Below, piece by piece: positions 42,965 to 52,447 of a stretch of DNA of 64,000 nt. The notes beneath the pieces were generated by a model. That model did no database searches and was not told where the DNA came from. It was given only the letters and a program-made list of their open reading frames with translations. This DNA is from JAPLKX01 sp035530195 (GTDB taxonomy: Bacteria; Hydrogenedentota; Hydrogenedentia; Hydrogenedentales; SLHB01). The DNA lies in contig DATKVG010000103.1 of the NCBI GenBank assembly GCA_035530195.1, positions 22,381-86,380 of the forward strand, written 5' to 3'. A program made the translations under genes and the position numbers. Each line of letters opens with the position of its first letter. The first letter of the stretch is position 1.

Positions 42965-45646
42965 CTACCCGCGCAAGGCGTAGATCGTGCCGGCCTGGTC
43001 TCCCACGAGGATAGACGCCTCGCTCTTGCCTTCCAGGTCGGCCACAATCAGCGGGCCGAGGGTTGACGGCGCTTCCCAACGCCACAGCACGTGTCCCGCG
43101 GCCGTGTCTGCGGCGGTGGTGACGGCGCAGAGGGTTGTACCTGCGGTCGCGAGGATATCGCATCGCCCGTCGCCATTGATGTCGGCGCTGGCCACGCCCG
43201 TAAGCGTGCCCGGCAAGGGCGGCGACATGGTCCATTCGACGGTGCCCTTCCGCACGTCGTAGCATCGCCAGCCGTCGCCAAAACCTGTGCCCATCGTCTC
43301 GAGCGCGCCGTCCCCGTCAAAATCGCCGAAGGCGAACAGTCCCAGCCCTTTTCCCGATTCGTCGGACCAGACCAGTTGTCCGGCGTGGTCGATCAGCGCG
43401 GTCAAGTCGGTGCCCGCCATGAACAGATAAGGTTTGGCCTCGAGGCCCGCCAACTCAGGCATGGCCACGGGCCGGCCCCAGTACACGGGATTATCCTTGA
43501 CCGTGGGCCAGCTCGTATCCCGCTTGAGCAACAGTTCGCCCGTTGCGCCATCGAGTACATAGAGCAGCGAAGGATAGAACGAGGCCACGTCGTCCAGCCC
43601 GTCGCCATCGAAGTCGGCGAGCGCAAAGGCCGTCCCGCCCACTCCGCGGTTCTGGTGCGGGGTCGCTTGACGCCGTTGCCGCCAGCATTCCCGACCGTCC
43701 TGGCCTGACAACAGCGCCGTCTCTTCGCTGTGCATCATAGACCGGCGCACGGTCACCAAGACGTCCATGCGCTCAGGATGCGTGAAGTGGCCCGCTTGCC
43801 ACAACACAATCCCGCCTACGTTCCAGGTAGGCAGGTCCCCGGGAATGTCGGGAAAATCGTGATGCCAAACCTCTTTGCCGGTGACTACGTCTTCCGCCAC
43901 AAAACGGGCGCAGCCTTCCGGGGCTCTGGCGGCATACAGCAACGCCCTGCGTCCGTCGCCCGCGAGATCGGCAAGCACCGGCCCCGGCGAAATCGATCCT
44001 TCCCACGAGGTGTCCTGCACCCTTCCGGTTGTGCGGCGCACTATTTCCGCCGGTTGGTCTCCGCGCGGTGGATGCAACAGCACGATTTCCTCGCCACTGC
44101 CCCGGACAACCACGACAGGTTGCGCGTCCGCGCGCGCGTTTTCCTGCCCAGCCCACACCACCGCCGGAGGCGCCAGCGATACCCCTGGATGTTGGGTTGC
44201 CTGCATGTCCACGCGGCCCTGGACAGTGAGGGTTTGCCCGGCGCGTGACTGAAAAAGCAGCGACCCAGAACCGTCAATCGCCAGACCGGACAGCCCCGCG
44301 CCTGTAACCGAGCCCTCCTGCCGGAATCCATTGTCCCACCGGGCGAGCGCCAGGACGGACTCGGTCCTCAATGCCGCGACGAACCCCCGGGACGAAGCTC
44401 GCGCCAGCACGGTTTCCTGGCCCAGCGTTGCCCCGGCGTATACGTGCTCCGCTACGGGTGCGCGATGATGCTCCCAGGCCCTGCCCGACGATTGCCAGAC
44501 GCACTCCAATCTGTTCGCGCCCGCCCCTGCGCGCCATTTCCACACCCGGATCGGGCCCCACTGCGCCACGGCCGCCCCTTGGGTATCGGTGGTCAACAGT
44601 TCGGCCCGGCCGTCGCCGTCCACGTCCATGGCTGCTTCGAAATAAGCGTCGTCAAGCTCCGCTTTCACCACCCCGGTCAGCCCGTCGCGCACGTGCGCGT
44701 GCCAACGACTGTCGCGCCGCTCGTTGTAGCCGCTCCATATCACCTCCGCCACGCCGTCGCCATCCATGTCCGCCACGCAAGTCGGCCTCACACGCACGAT
44801 CGTGCTTGGATCGTCGATGATCAACTCGATTTCCTGTTTCCACAGCAGTTCGAGACGCCCTTCCCGAAACCCGAGCACGTCCACGTGCTTGGCGAAATCC
44901 GCCAACACTACAAATTCCCACAACCCGTCTCCGTTCAAATCGTGCGCGCCAAAATAGCCATAGTTTCGGCCCGGCGTGAACTTGCATCGCTGTTCAAGCC
45001 GGCCCGTGGCCGCGTCGAAAAGATGCAGGGCGTACCATGGCAGCACGGCGATCTCGAGTTGGCCGTCATGATCGTAATCTTCCGCCAGCAGGCCCACGTT
45101 GCTCGTGTTGCCGCCGGGCCGCCAGTCGCTTTCCCACTGCACTTGCCACACCCCGTCTTTCCACGCCCGGCACACCACCCGGAAATCCTTGTCGTATTGG
45201 CCCCGGGGCCGCATTTCATAAACCACTTCTTCGACGCCGGGTATCTCCGGCAAGACGTCCGCCAGTACCCGCGCCGATACGTTTTCCGGGCGCGGCTGAA
45301 CCTTGCCATCGAGTAATACGTCCCTCGCCTGCGGATACCACCTCGCCATATCCGGCAACGATTGCGGCAGGCCGGCCGTCTCCACCGCAACAGTGTGTTC
45401 CGCGATTCCGTCCAACGCCAGCGATCCCAGCGCCAACACCGTTCCCACGTCGTACTGCCACGCCACCCGCGGCGACTCGATATGGCCCTTGAGCGGCGAG
45501 TACGAGAGCCGCGTGCCATCGCGCTTTTCGCACGGCCATTCCGCGGCATTGGGAAATGCCGACGGCTTCGGAAACGCCGGTTCCGAGTGACCCGCGATGC
45601 AGACAGCAAGAGCCGCCAACGCCGCGCACAATGTTCTGCGCGTCAT
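42965..45646 (-). CDS. Secreted FG-GAP/VCBS repeat protein
   Basis: 893 residues from the ATG at 45646, which overlaps the nitrilase stop (ATGA) and opens a signal peptide (TRRTLCAALAALAVCIAGHS). At least five calcium-loop motifs of beta-propeller FG-GAP repeats occur: DMDGDGVAEV, DVDGDGRAELL, DFDGDGLDDVA, DFDGDGALETMG, DINGDGRCDIL. Likely a surface or periplasmic propeller that binds carbohydrate or protein. Operon partner of the nitrilase. Its 3' end is duplicated at 38762-38920. Confidence 0.88.
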   Translation of the reverse strand: MTRRTLCAALAALAVCIAGHSEPAFPKPSAFPNAAEWPCEKRDGTRLSYSPLKGHIESPRVAWQYDVGTVLALGSLALDGIAEHTVAVETAGLPQSLPDMARWYPQARDVLLDGKVQPRPENVSARVLADVLPEIPGVEEVVYEMRPRGQYDKDFRVVCRAWKDGVWQVQWESDWRPGGNTSNVGLLAEDYDHDGQLEIAVLPWYALHLFDAATGRLEQRCKFTPGRNYGYFGAHDLNGDGLWEFVVLADFAKHVDVLGFREGRLELLWKQEIELIIDDPSTIVRVRPTCVADMDGDGVAEVIWSGYNERRDSRWHAHVRDGLTGVVKAELDDAYFEAAMDVDGDGRAELLTTDTQGAAVAQWGPIRVWKWRAGAGANRLECVWQSSGRAWEHHRAPVAEHVYAGATLGQETVLARASSRGFVAALRTESVLALARWDNGFRQEGSVTGAGLSGLAIDGSGSLLFQSRAGQTLTVQGRVDMQATQHPGVSLAPPAVVWAGQENARADAQPVVVVRGSGEEIVLLHPPRGDQPAEIVRRTTGRVQDTSWEGSISPGPVLADLAGDGRRALLYAARAPEGCARFVAEDVVTGKEVWHHDFPDIPGDLPTWNVGGIVLWQAGHFTHPERMDVLVTVRRSMMHSEETALLSGQDGRECWRQRRQATPHQNRGVGGTAFALADFDGDGLDDVASFYPSLLYVLDGATGELLLKRDTSWPTVKDNPVYWGRPVAMPELAGLEAKPYLFMAGTDLTALIDHAGQLVWSDESGKGLGLFAFGDFDGDGALETMGTGFGDGWRCYDVRKGTVEWTMSPPLPGTLTGVASADINGDGRCDILATAGTTLCAVTTAADTAAGHVLWRWEAPSTLGPLIVADLEGKSEASILVGDQAGTIYALRG

Positions 45647-46653
45647 CACCGCTGTTCTCCCGGCGCAGACTCCGCCGCCCGTTCGCGAAACGACCAACCG
45701 CGCATGCGGTCGATTTCGCGGCGGCTGCGGTTCTTATAGTCCCGCAGTTCTTCCATGCCGTAGCTCTTCGCCAACGCGCGGGCACTGACGCCGGGCTTAA
45801 TGGCCTTCAACACAAACCACTGTTCCTGTTCGAGCCATCGGTCCTCCTTCACCTCGTCCGCATGTTCCTTCAGCACCTTCTTACGGCCTTCCATATTAAA
45901 GTTCTGATGATAAATCCCCCGGTCGAGATCCAGCGTTATCCGGCTCACATTGGTCTTCTCGCCCTTCTCATATAACAGCCGCTCGCCCGTGATGTCATAA
46001 ACCAGGCAATCCGGGATTAAAGTCGCGGTGACGATATAAAAATGATAGTTCAGCGCGTGCGCCTGCAGTTGAGTCCCCGCGGAATACGCGCTGGGCCATA
46101 CCACCAACTCGGCCCCCTGGTCGGCCAGGGATTGCCACACCTCCGGAAAATTCGCGTCAAAACAAATCGCGATACCCAGCTTCCCGAAATCCGTGGCGAA
46201 AACCGGCGCCGATTCACCCACGCTCGCCGGCGGCTCGAGATCAAATTCCGACCAATACGGAAAAACCTTGTTGTATTCGCCCACACCTTGTCCCGTCCGA
46301 TCAAGCAAGAACGCCGTGTTCAGCCGCTTTCCCTCATGCATCCGGTATATCGGGCACACGATATACATTCCATATTCACGGGCCAACGGCGCCATCCTGG
46401 ACAGCACCTGGCCTTCCTCCGCTTCCAGCGGTTTTGGATCCCCACGCAACGTCTCGGGCAACACAATTAAATCCGCGCCCTTTGCGCCCTCCTGAGCCAC
46501 CAACGCACACACCGTATCAAGCGAGATTCCGGAGCGCAATCCAATACTGACCACACGCACCGGACGTCCCAACGCGCCTTCTGCCTCCCCGGCAAACGCG
46601 GAGCAGCCCACGCACACCGCAAGACATGCCGCAATACACCGAAACAAAACCAT
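45646..46653 (-). CDS. Exported carbon-nitrogen hydrolase (nitrilase family)
   Basis: 335 residues. The triad is complete: E67 (LIVLPETLRG), K129 (YNKVFPYW) and C164 (AICFDANFPEVW). The N-terminal signal sequence (LFRCIAACLAVCVGCSAFAGE) predicts export, unusual for a family that is mostly cytoplasmic. Members hydrolyse amides or nitriles; an exported one may act on peptide or glycan amides. Translationally coupled to the FG-GAP gene downstream. Confidence 0.92.
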   Translation of the reverse strand: MVLFRCIAACLAVCVGCSAFAGEAEGALGRPVRVVSIGLRSGISLDTVCALVAQEGAKGADLIVLPETLRGDPKPLEAEEGQVLSRMAPLAREYGMYIVCPIYRMHEGKRLNTAFLLDRTGQGVGEYNKVFPYWSEFDLEPPASVGESAPVFATDFGKLGIAICFDANFPEVWQSLADQGAELVVWPSAYSAGTQLQAHALNYHFYIVTATLIPDCLVYDITGERLLYEKGEKTNVSRITLDLDRGIYHQNFNMEGRKKVLKEHADEVKEDRWLEQEQWFVLKAIKPGVSARALAKSYGMEELRDYKNRSRREIDRMRGWSFRERAAESAPGEQR

Positions 46654-47002
46654 CGCAGACCGCTCCCCGTGTTTTCACCGCACTTGACTCCTGGGAACCC
46701 AACCCCAGGACCATGCAAAGCCCGGAGCCATCATAGCCGACCACGTCTGCCCATCGCCACCAGCCCGGAATTCGCACATCTAAAACAATATAAGCAAAAA
46801 ACGGGGACTGACACGCCTTTTCGGCAGTTTGAAAAGGCGTGTCTGTCCCCGCTTTTTGCGTCGGCAGTTTGAAAAGGCGTGTCTGTCCCCGCTTTTTGCG
46901 CCCGCTTTTTGCGGCATCAACACCCAAGTCCAGGCCCCCTGCTGGAAGACGGCTGTCCCATCGGGCATAATCACTTCCAGTTGTTAGATTTGGGAAACCG
47001 TG
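46654..47002. other. Intergenic region with duplicated CGGGGAC repeat
   Basis: No gene. Divergent promoters for the nitrilase and GT4 genes must be here. Its centre is occupied by the repeat at 46794-46900. Confidence 0.6.
46794..46900. repeat. CGGGGAC palindromic repeat with exact 40-bp tandem copy
   Basis: Inverted repeat from ACGGGGACTGACACGCCTTT to AAAAGGCGTGTCTGTCCCCG. The right half, 46821-46860, is repeated without change at 46861-46900. A further CCCGCTTTTTGCG piece follows. Confidence 0.88.
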
Positions 47003-48238
47003 ATGCGCCTGGCGTTTGTGGATTTGCTGTTTTCGTGGCCCCCGCACGGGGGCGCGGACGTTGACGTGTTCCACACCATCTTGCAATTGCGCGCCACCGG
47101 GCACGACGTGAGGCTGTTTGGGGCGAAATGCGCGTTGTCGTGGGAACGCGGCAACTTCGATCCCAGCCTCCTCCCGTTTCCGGCAACACGCCTCGATTTT
47201 GCCCCCCACGAAATCCGGCCCGGCATCATGCCGACGCGCTTCCGCAAAGAAATGGAAGCCTGGCAGCCGGAGGGCATCTTCCTGTGCGACGGCTTCTTCC
47301 TGAAACCGCACGTGGCCGAGGCGCTGTCCGCCTGGCCGGTCGCGGCCCGCTACTACGCCTACGAACTGGCGTGCCCGCGCGATTTCCGGCTGTTCCGCAA
47401 CGGCGCGCCCTGTCCCAACAACTACCTCCAAACGCCCAACGAGTGCCGGCGGTGTTCGTTGAACGGCGTCCACGCCGATGAGATCAAGCGCTGGAGTTTC
47501 CACAGTTGGACGCAGGAGTACATGGCGGCCCGCGCCTACATGCCCGGCTACCACGCCCTGCTGGTGCGCGCCCTCGAGCGGTGCAAGACCATCATCGTCT
47601 ACAACCACATCCAAAAACGGCATCTCGATAACTTCCACCCGGACGTCAGGGTGATCCCCGGCGGCGTCAACACCGACGAGTTCACCTACGTCCCCGCCGA
47701 ACAGAAAAAGGCCCGCGCCAAAAAGGTCATCCTCATGACGGGCCGCGTCGAGGACCCCACAAAAGGCCTCGAAACGTTGCGCGAAGCCGGGCAACGGCTC
47801 GCCGCTGTCCGCTCGGATTTCGAGATCCACGTCACCCACACCGATTACGCCATCTCGACCGACTGGTTCAAAGCCATTGGCTGGCACACGCCCGAGGGCG
47901 TCCGCCGATTGTATCCCGAAGCCGACGTTTTCGTCGCGGCATCGACGTGGGAGGAACCGTTCGGCATGGTGGCGGTCGAGGCGATGGCGTCCGGCCTGCC
48001 GGTATGCGCCACGCGCGTCGGCGGCCTCCAGGACATCGTCGTCGACGGCGAAACCGGCTTCCTGTTCAACCCCGGCGACGCTGAAGGGCTCGCGGGTTGC
48101 CTGGCGCGCCTCTTGGACGACGCCCGTCTTCGCGCGCGGATGAGCGAGGCGGCACGCCTCCGGGCCGAGACCGAATACGACTGGCGCAGAATCATCGAGC
48201 GCCACTACCCAGCCATCCTCAAAAGGTTAGTCTCATGA
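47003..48238 (+). CDS. GT4-family glycosyltransferase, cassette copy 2
   Basis: 411 residues, closely related over its whole length to the GT4 protein at 7590-8840: MRLAFVDLLFSWPPHGGADVDV, CPNNYLQTPNECRRC, VILMTGRVEDPTKGLETL and EEPFGMVAVEAMASGLPVCATRVGG. The E-x7-E donor site is intact. GTG at 47000 is an alternative start, but the ATG at 47003 matches its paralog. The stop overlaps the next ATG (ATGA), exactly as in copy 1. Confidence 0.92.
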   Translation: MRLAFVDLLFSWPPHGGADVDVFHTILQLRATGHDVRLFGAKCALSWERGNFDPSLLPFPATRLDFAPHEIRPGIMPTRFRKEMEAWQPEGIFLCDGFFLKPHVAEALSAWPVAARYYAYELACPRDFRLFRNGAPCPNNYLQTPNECRRCSLNGVHADEIKRWSFHSWTQEYMAARAYMPGYHALLVRALERCKTIIVYNHIQKRHLDNFHPDVRVIPGGVNTDEFTYVPAEQKKARAKKVILMTGRVEDPTKGLETLREAGQRLAAVRSDFEIHVTHTDYAISTDWFKAIGWHTPEGVRRLYPEADVFVAASTWEEPFGMVAVEAMASGLPVCATRVGGLQDIVVDGETGFLFNPGDAEGLAGCLARLLDDARLRARMSEAARLRAETEYDWRRIIERHYPAILKRLVS

Positions 48239-48714
48239 CGCGCGTCGCCGTTTTCTACAGCAAAGGCCGCCGGTTCCTGGACGTGCTCCGCTGTGTCCGC
48301 GCGAAGTATCCGGCCGCGGAATTGGCAGCCATGACGCCGCCCAACTACACGATGTCGCCCGAAGAAAAGGCGGTAGCCAACAGCGTCGTAACCACCGAAC
48401 TCGCCGCGTATTCTGCGCGGTCGCCGCGGGCGTTCTGGCGCCTGATCCGGCAGATTCGGCGCAGCCGCTACGACGTCTTCGTCATCACGTTTGACAGCAC
48501 CCGCCTGCGCATCCTCGCGGCGCTGTCCAGGGCGGACCGCTGCGCTTACTGCAGCATGGACGGGCACGTCGTACCGATCCGCCCCACCGTTGCCGGCACC
48601 CTGGCCGGTGCGGCGGCCCGAAACCTCTGGGGCCGGCTTGTATATGCCTGGGTGTGGACCATTGTGCGCGTAGCAAAGGTCAGCGGCTCAAAACCACCCT
48701 CCCGCAGTTGCTGA
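48235..48714 (+). CDS. Short GT9-like partner protein, cassette copy 2
   Basis: 159 residues from the ATG overlapping the GT4 stop; an upstream in-frame start would overlap the GT4 gene by about 140 bp and add unrelated residues. RRSRYDVFVITFDSTRLRILAALSRADRCAYCSMDG parallels the same region in the protein at 8837-9298, and both end in a hydrophobic segment with a basic tail. Probably a subunit or membrane adaptor of the adjacent transferase. Confidence 0.75.
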   Translation: MTRVAVFYSKGRRFLDVLRCVRAKYPAAELAAMTPPNYTMSPEEKAVANSVVTTELAAYSARSPRAFWRLIRQIRRSRYDVFVITFDSTRLRILAALSRADRCAYCSMDGHVVPIRPTVAGTLAGAAARNLWGRLVYAWVWTIVRVAKVSGSKPPSRSC

Positions 48715-49086
48715 AGTACAAGGACCCGGCGCGGCATAACCACAACTGAAACTACTTACTTCCGGCGCGAAATCACGGAATTCCCATCCGTTCATTATCC
48801 CGGAGGGATAAGACAATTGTCAGCCCAGGATTGCCCCTACCCCGAAGGGGTTGGTGCTATCCTGGGTAACCAACACCCCACACGCGGAACCCCGGAAGGG
48901 GTTCGACAACCGGATAGGAGTAGCTGCGGATTAGGGGAAGACCTTATCTTAGTGCAATTCGTGCCTGGCCCCGCTATCCCCACTTTTCGCGGAATATTTG
49001 TTGAAGCCTATCCGGGAAACATGCCATAGTCATCACACTTGGCGCGTATTGGGCGCATAACCTTTTTTGGAGTAGGGAGAATCGTC
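48715..49086. other. Intergenic region with palindrome cluster
   Basis: No gene. Contains palindrome cluster 3 (48796-48916), then the upstream region of the Tat isomerase-like gene with GGAGTAGGGAGAA before its ATG. Confidence 0.6.
48796..48916. repeat. Cluster of short palindromes (cluster 3)
   Basis: TATCCCGGAGGGATA; a hairpin from AGCCCAGGAT to ATCCTGGGT enclosing CCCCGAAGGGG; and GGAACCCCGGAAGGGGTTC. Confidence 0.6.
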
Positions 49087-50520
49087 ATGGAAATGGAACG
49101 CAGGCAATTTTTGAGCAGCATGATGGCGGGTTCCGCCGTTTTGATGGGCGTGGGCAGCATGACCGCAGCGCAGGCGCAGACCGGCATCTCGATCGTCAGC
49201 CCCGGATGCCGCACCTCGAAAGTCAAAATCGCCAAGCTCTACCTCGGCATCCCGAACGCGCTTTGGCCGACGCCCGCCATGGATCTCGCCGAGGAACGCA
49301 AACGCTACGAAGCCGAGTTCGACAAACGCGCTAAAGAGTTCGCCGACTGCGAGTTCACCGTCAACGAACTGCTCACCAAACCTGAAGACGTCGCCGCCAT
49401 CAAAGATTGGCTGGCCGGCGTCGACGGCATCCTCGCGATCCATCTGTCCATGGGCGTCAGCGGCATTCTCTCGAACATCCTGGCCTGCGGCAAGCCCGTC
49501 ATGCTGTTTGCTGCGCCCTACTCCGGCCACGAATGGACCAGTTTCGGCGGCCTCGTGCAGAACACCGAGAAAGGCATGCTCGATTGCATCCTGAGCAGCG
49601 ATTTCAACCAACTCGCCGTGGCCGTCCGGCCGTTCCGAGCCATTCACCACCTGCACGAAGCCCGGATCGTGAATATCTCCTCGCGCCAGCCCAGGGCCGA
49701 GTACCTCCAAAGCCTCAAAGACAAGTTCGGCACCCAAGTCATCACCGTCGACAAAGATCACACCATGGCCGCGTACAACGCCGTCCCTGATGCCGCCGCA
49801 CGGGAAGAGGCCAAGCGGTGGATCGCCGAGGCGCAGAAAGTCGTCGAACCCAACGAAGACGAGATCTTCCGGTCGTGCAAGCTGGCCCTGGCTTTTGAAA
49901 CCCTCATGAACGAGCAGAACGCCAGCGTCATCACCACCGACTGTTACGGCACCATGTACCACCAGTTGCCCGCGTTCCCCTGCATCGGCAACGTCCGGCT
50001 CAACGACATGGGCCTCGGCGGCATCTGCGAGTCCGACCTACAGAGCGCCATGACACACATCATCCTCCAGGGCCTCAGCGGCAAGCCCGGTTTCATCAGC
50101 GACCCGACCGTCGACGAAGCCGCCGGCGGCATCATTCTCGCCCACTGTCTTGGCTCGACCAAAATGGACGGGCCCGACGGCGAGCGCTGCCCATACCGGC
50201 TGCGCACCATCATGGAACGCCAGGAAGGCGCCGTGCCCCAGGTCTTCATGCGCAAGAACCAGCGCGTCACCCAGGCGTTGCTCGTCGGCGCCGACCTGAT
50301 GCCGTATTTCACCGGCGAAATCATCGACACCCCGGACTCCGACCGCGGGTGCAGAACTCAAATCACCGTGAAGGTCGACGGCTCGCTCGAAGCACTCTGG
50401 AAAAACTGGAGACACACACTGCATCGCGTCACCATATACGGCGACGTCAAAAAAGACCTCGAACGGTTCTGCAAGTTTAAAGCGGTCAAACTCTACGACG
50501 AAGCCGCTGTCACCGCGTAG
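49087..50520 (+). CDS. Tat-exported L-fucose/arabinose isomerase-like protein, copy 2
   Basis: 477 residues from the ATG at 49087, which gives a twin-arginine leader (MEMERRQFLSSMMAGSAVLMG) cut near AQAQ. Same family as 37162-38610: both share the pattern ...CxxTxxxxxPCLGxxRLND-G, DLQSAMTHIIL-type helix, HCLGSTKMDGP and a C-terminal RGCRTQITVKV. A clear terminator follows. Confidence 0.82.
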   Translation: MEMERRQFLSSMMAGSAVLMGVGSMTAAQAQTGISIVSPGCRTSKVKIAKLYLGIPNALWPTPAMDLAEERKRYEAEFDKRAKEFADCEFTVNELLTKPEDVAAIKDWLAGVDGILAIHLSMGVSGILSNILACGKPVMLFAAPYSGHEWTSFGGLVQNTEKGMLDCILSSDFNQLAVAVRPFRAIHHLHEARIVNISSRQPRAEYLQSLKDKFGTQVITVDKDHTMAAYNAVPDAAAREEAKRWIAEAQKVVEPNEDEIFRSCKLALAFETLMNEQNASVITTDCYGTMYHQLPAFPCIGNVRLNDMGLGGICESDLQSAMTHIILQGLSGKPGFISDPTVDEAAGGIILAHCLGSTKMDGPDGERCPYRLRTIMERQEGAVPQVFMRKNQRVTQALLVGADLMPYFTGEIIDTPDSDRGCRTQITVKVDGSLEALWKNWRHTLHRVTIYGDVKKDLERFCKFKAVKLYDEAAVTA

Positions 50521-50543
50521 AAACAAGCTGGCTATACGTTAAT

Positions 50544-50574
50544 GCCGGCAGGGTTTTCCCCTGCCGGTTTTTTC
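50544..50574 (+). terminator. Rho-independent terminator
   Basis: Stem CCGGCAGGG/CCCTGCCGG with a TTTTC loop, followed by TTTTTTC. Ends the isomerase-like gene and insulates pst. Confidence 0.92.
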
Positions 50575-50702
50575 TCTACGGTGGGATTCTTGTTGGGCGT
50601 AATCGGTTTCCTGTTTTGGCGTTCGCCAAATAATTTGTCGCAACATGAGGAAGAAAATTTGTAAAATACAAGGGAATCTAAACCCGGAAGGAACTGAAGA
50701 CT

Positions 50703-51569
50703 ATGGACCGAATTCTTCTAGCAGCCGTAGTCTGCCTGGCGATGGCCGTGTCGTCTTGCGGACCTGCCGGGACACCCGGGGACTCGTCGGCCACGGCGAG
50801 GCTGGTAACCATCAAAGGGTCGGACACGATGGTGCACCTGCTGACCAGGTGGGCTGAAGATTACATGGATGCCCAACCGGCCGCGGACATCGCCGTGACG
50901 GGCGGGGGTTCGGGCACGGGAATCGCCGCGCTCCTCAACGGCAACACCGACGTCTGCGCCGCGTCCCGCGACATGACCGAAGAGGAAAAACAACTGGCCC
51001 GCCAGAAAAACATGGCCATCAAGGAATATGCCGTGGCCCGCGACGGGATCGCCGTAATTGTGAATCCCGCGAATCCTTTAAGCGACCTCACGCTCCAGCA
51101 GATCAAGGACATCTACACCGGGGCCGTCACCAACTGGTCGCAAGTGGGCGGAGGGACCGGCGGCATTCTCCTGCTTTCGAGGGAGTCCAGTTCCGGCACC
51201 TACGTCTTTTTCCAGGAGCACGTCTTACAGAAATCCGATTTTACCCCCGGCGCACGGCTGATGCCCGCCACTTCCACCATCATCCAGGCCGTGGCCGGCG
51301 ACAAGCTCGCCATAGGCTACGCGGGGTTGGGCTATGCCCGGGAGGCCACCGCAAAAGTCAAGGTGCTCGGCGTCAAGGCCGATGCCGCTTCTGCCGCGGT
51401 CATGCCCACTGAAGAAACCGTTCGCAGCGGCGCCTATTCCATATCCCGCCCGCTGTATTTCTACGTCTCCGAGCCGGTTGCTCAATCCACGCAGGCGTTT
51501 ATCGACTTTTGCCTGGGACAACAGGGCCAGAAGACCGTGCAAGAGACGGGGTACGTGCCGGTGAACTGA
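50703..51569 (+). CDS. pstS: Phosphate ABC transporter substrate-binding lipoprotein
   Basis: 288 residues. Lipobox VSSC with C19. Typical PstS motifs: IKGSDTMVHL, VTGGGSGTGIAALLNG (phosphate loop), ITNW-type IYTGAVTNWSQVGG and SRESSSGTYVFF. Captures phosphate in the periplasm and delivers it to PstCA. First gene of pstSCAB-phoU. No convincing Pho box was seen in the 180 bp upstream. Confidence 0.96.
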   Translation: MDRILLAAVVCLAMAVSSCGPAGTPGDSSATARLVTIKGSDTMVHLLTRWAEDYMDAQPAADIAVTGGGSGTGIAALLNGNTDVCAASRDMTEEEKQLARQKNMAIKEYAVARDGIAVIVNPANPLSDLTLQQIKDIYTGAVTNWSQVGGGTGGILLLSRESSSGTYVFFQEHVLQKSDFTPGARLMPATSTIIQAVAGDKLAIGYAGLGYAREATAKVKVLGVKADAASAAVMPTEETVRSGAYSISRPLYFYVSEPVAQSTQAFIDFCLGQQGQKTVQETGYVPVN

Positions 51570-52444
51570 TGTTTTCTCGCGCCACAAAAGAAACCGCAAT
51601 GGCCTATCTGCTGATAGGCGCCAGTTCGCTTTGTATTTTGATCGTATTCCTCATTTTCCTGTTCCTTTTCCGGGAGGCGGCCCCGTTCGCCGCGAACCCC
51701 GGCCTCGGAACCCTGCTCGATAACCGATGGACGCCCGTCTCGTTTCAGCAGCAGCGGTTTGGCATTTTCCCGCTGGTCACCGGCAGCCTGCTCGTCACGT
51801 TTCTGGCCACGCTGTTTGCCGTGCCGTTTGGCGTCTGCGCCGCAGTCTACATAGCCGAAGTGGCGAGACCCGCGGAGCGCGAGTTCCTCAAGCCGTTTAT
51901 CGAACTGATGGCGGCTATCCCCTCCGTGGTTCTGGGCTTTTTCGGCCTTGTCGTCCTGGCGCCCCTGATCAAGGAAGCGTTCAACCTTCCCACCGGTCTT
52001 ACGGCGCTGACAGGCGCCATTCTGCTGGCCCTCATGGCCCTACCCACCATCACGTCCATTTCCGAAGACGCCATCAAGAGCGTACCCCGCTCGTACCGCG
52101 AAGCCTCGCTCGCCCTGGGCGCCACCGAAACGCAGACCGTCTGGCGGGTGACGGTTCCCGCGGGCCTGTCCGGCATCGTCGCTGCCGTCATGCTCGGGAT
52201 GGGCCGGGTGATCGGCGAGACGATGGCGGTCCTTATGGTTACGGGCAACGCGGCCATCATCACGCTCTCGCCGGTACAATCGGTCAGGACGATGACGGCC
52301 ACCATCGCCGCCGAAATGGGCGAGGTCACCTCTGGCAGCCACCACTACCAGGCCCTGTTCTGGATCGGCATCCTGCTGCTGCTGGCCACGTTCGTGCTCA
52401 ACATGATCGCCCAGCGCGTCCTGCGAAACTACCAGAGGGCATGA
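51569..52444 (+). CDS. pstC: Phosphate ABC transporter permease PstC
   Basis: 291 residues; the ATG overlaps the pstS stop (TGATG). About six helices. The EAA loop that contacts PstB is [60 protein letters not shown] is a PstC signature. Confidence 0.95.
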   Translation: MFSRATKETAMAYLLIGASSLCILIVFLIFLFLFREAAPFAANPGLGTLLDNRWTPVSFQQQRFGIFPLVTGSLLVTFLATLFAVPFGVCAAVYIAEVARPAEREFLKPFIELMAAIPSVVLGFFGLVVLAPLIKEAFNLPTGLTALTGAILLALMALPTITSISEDAIKSVPRSYREASLALGATETQTVWRVTVPAGLSGIVAAVMLGMGRVIGETMAVLMVTGNAAIITLSPVQSVRTMTATIAAEMGEVTSGSHHYQALFWIGILLLLATFVLNMIAQRVLRNYQRA

Positions 52445-52447
52445 CCA

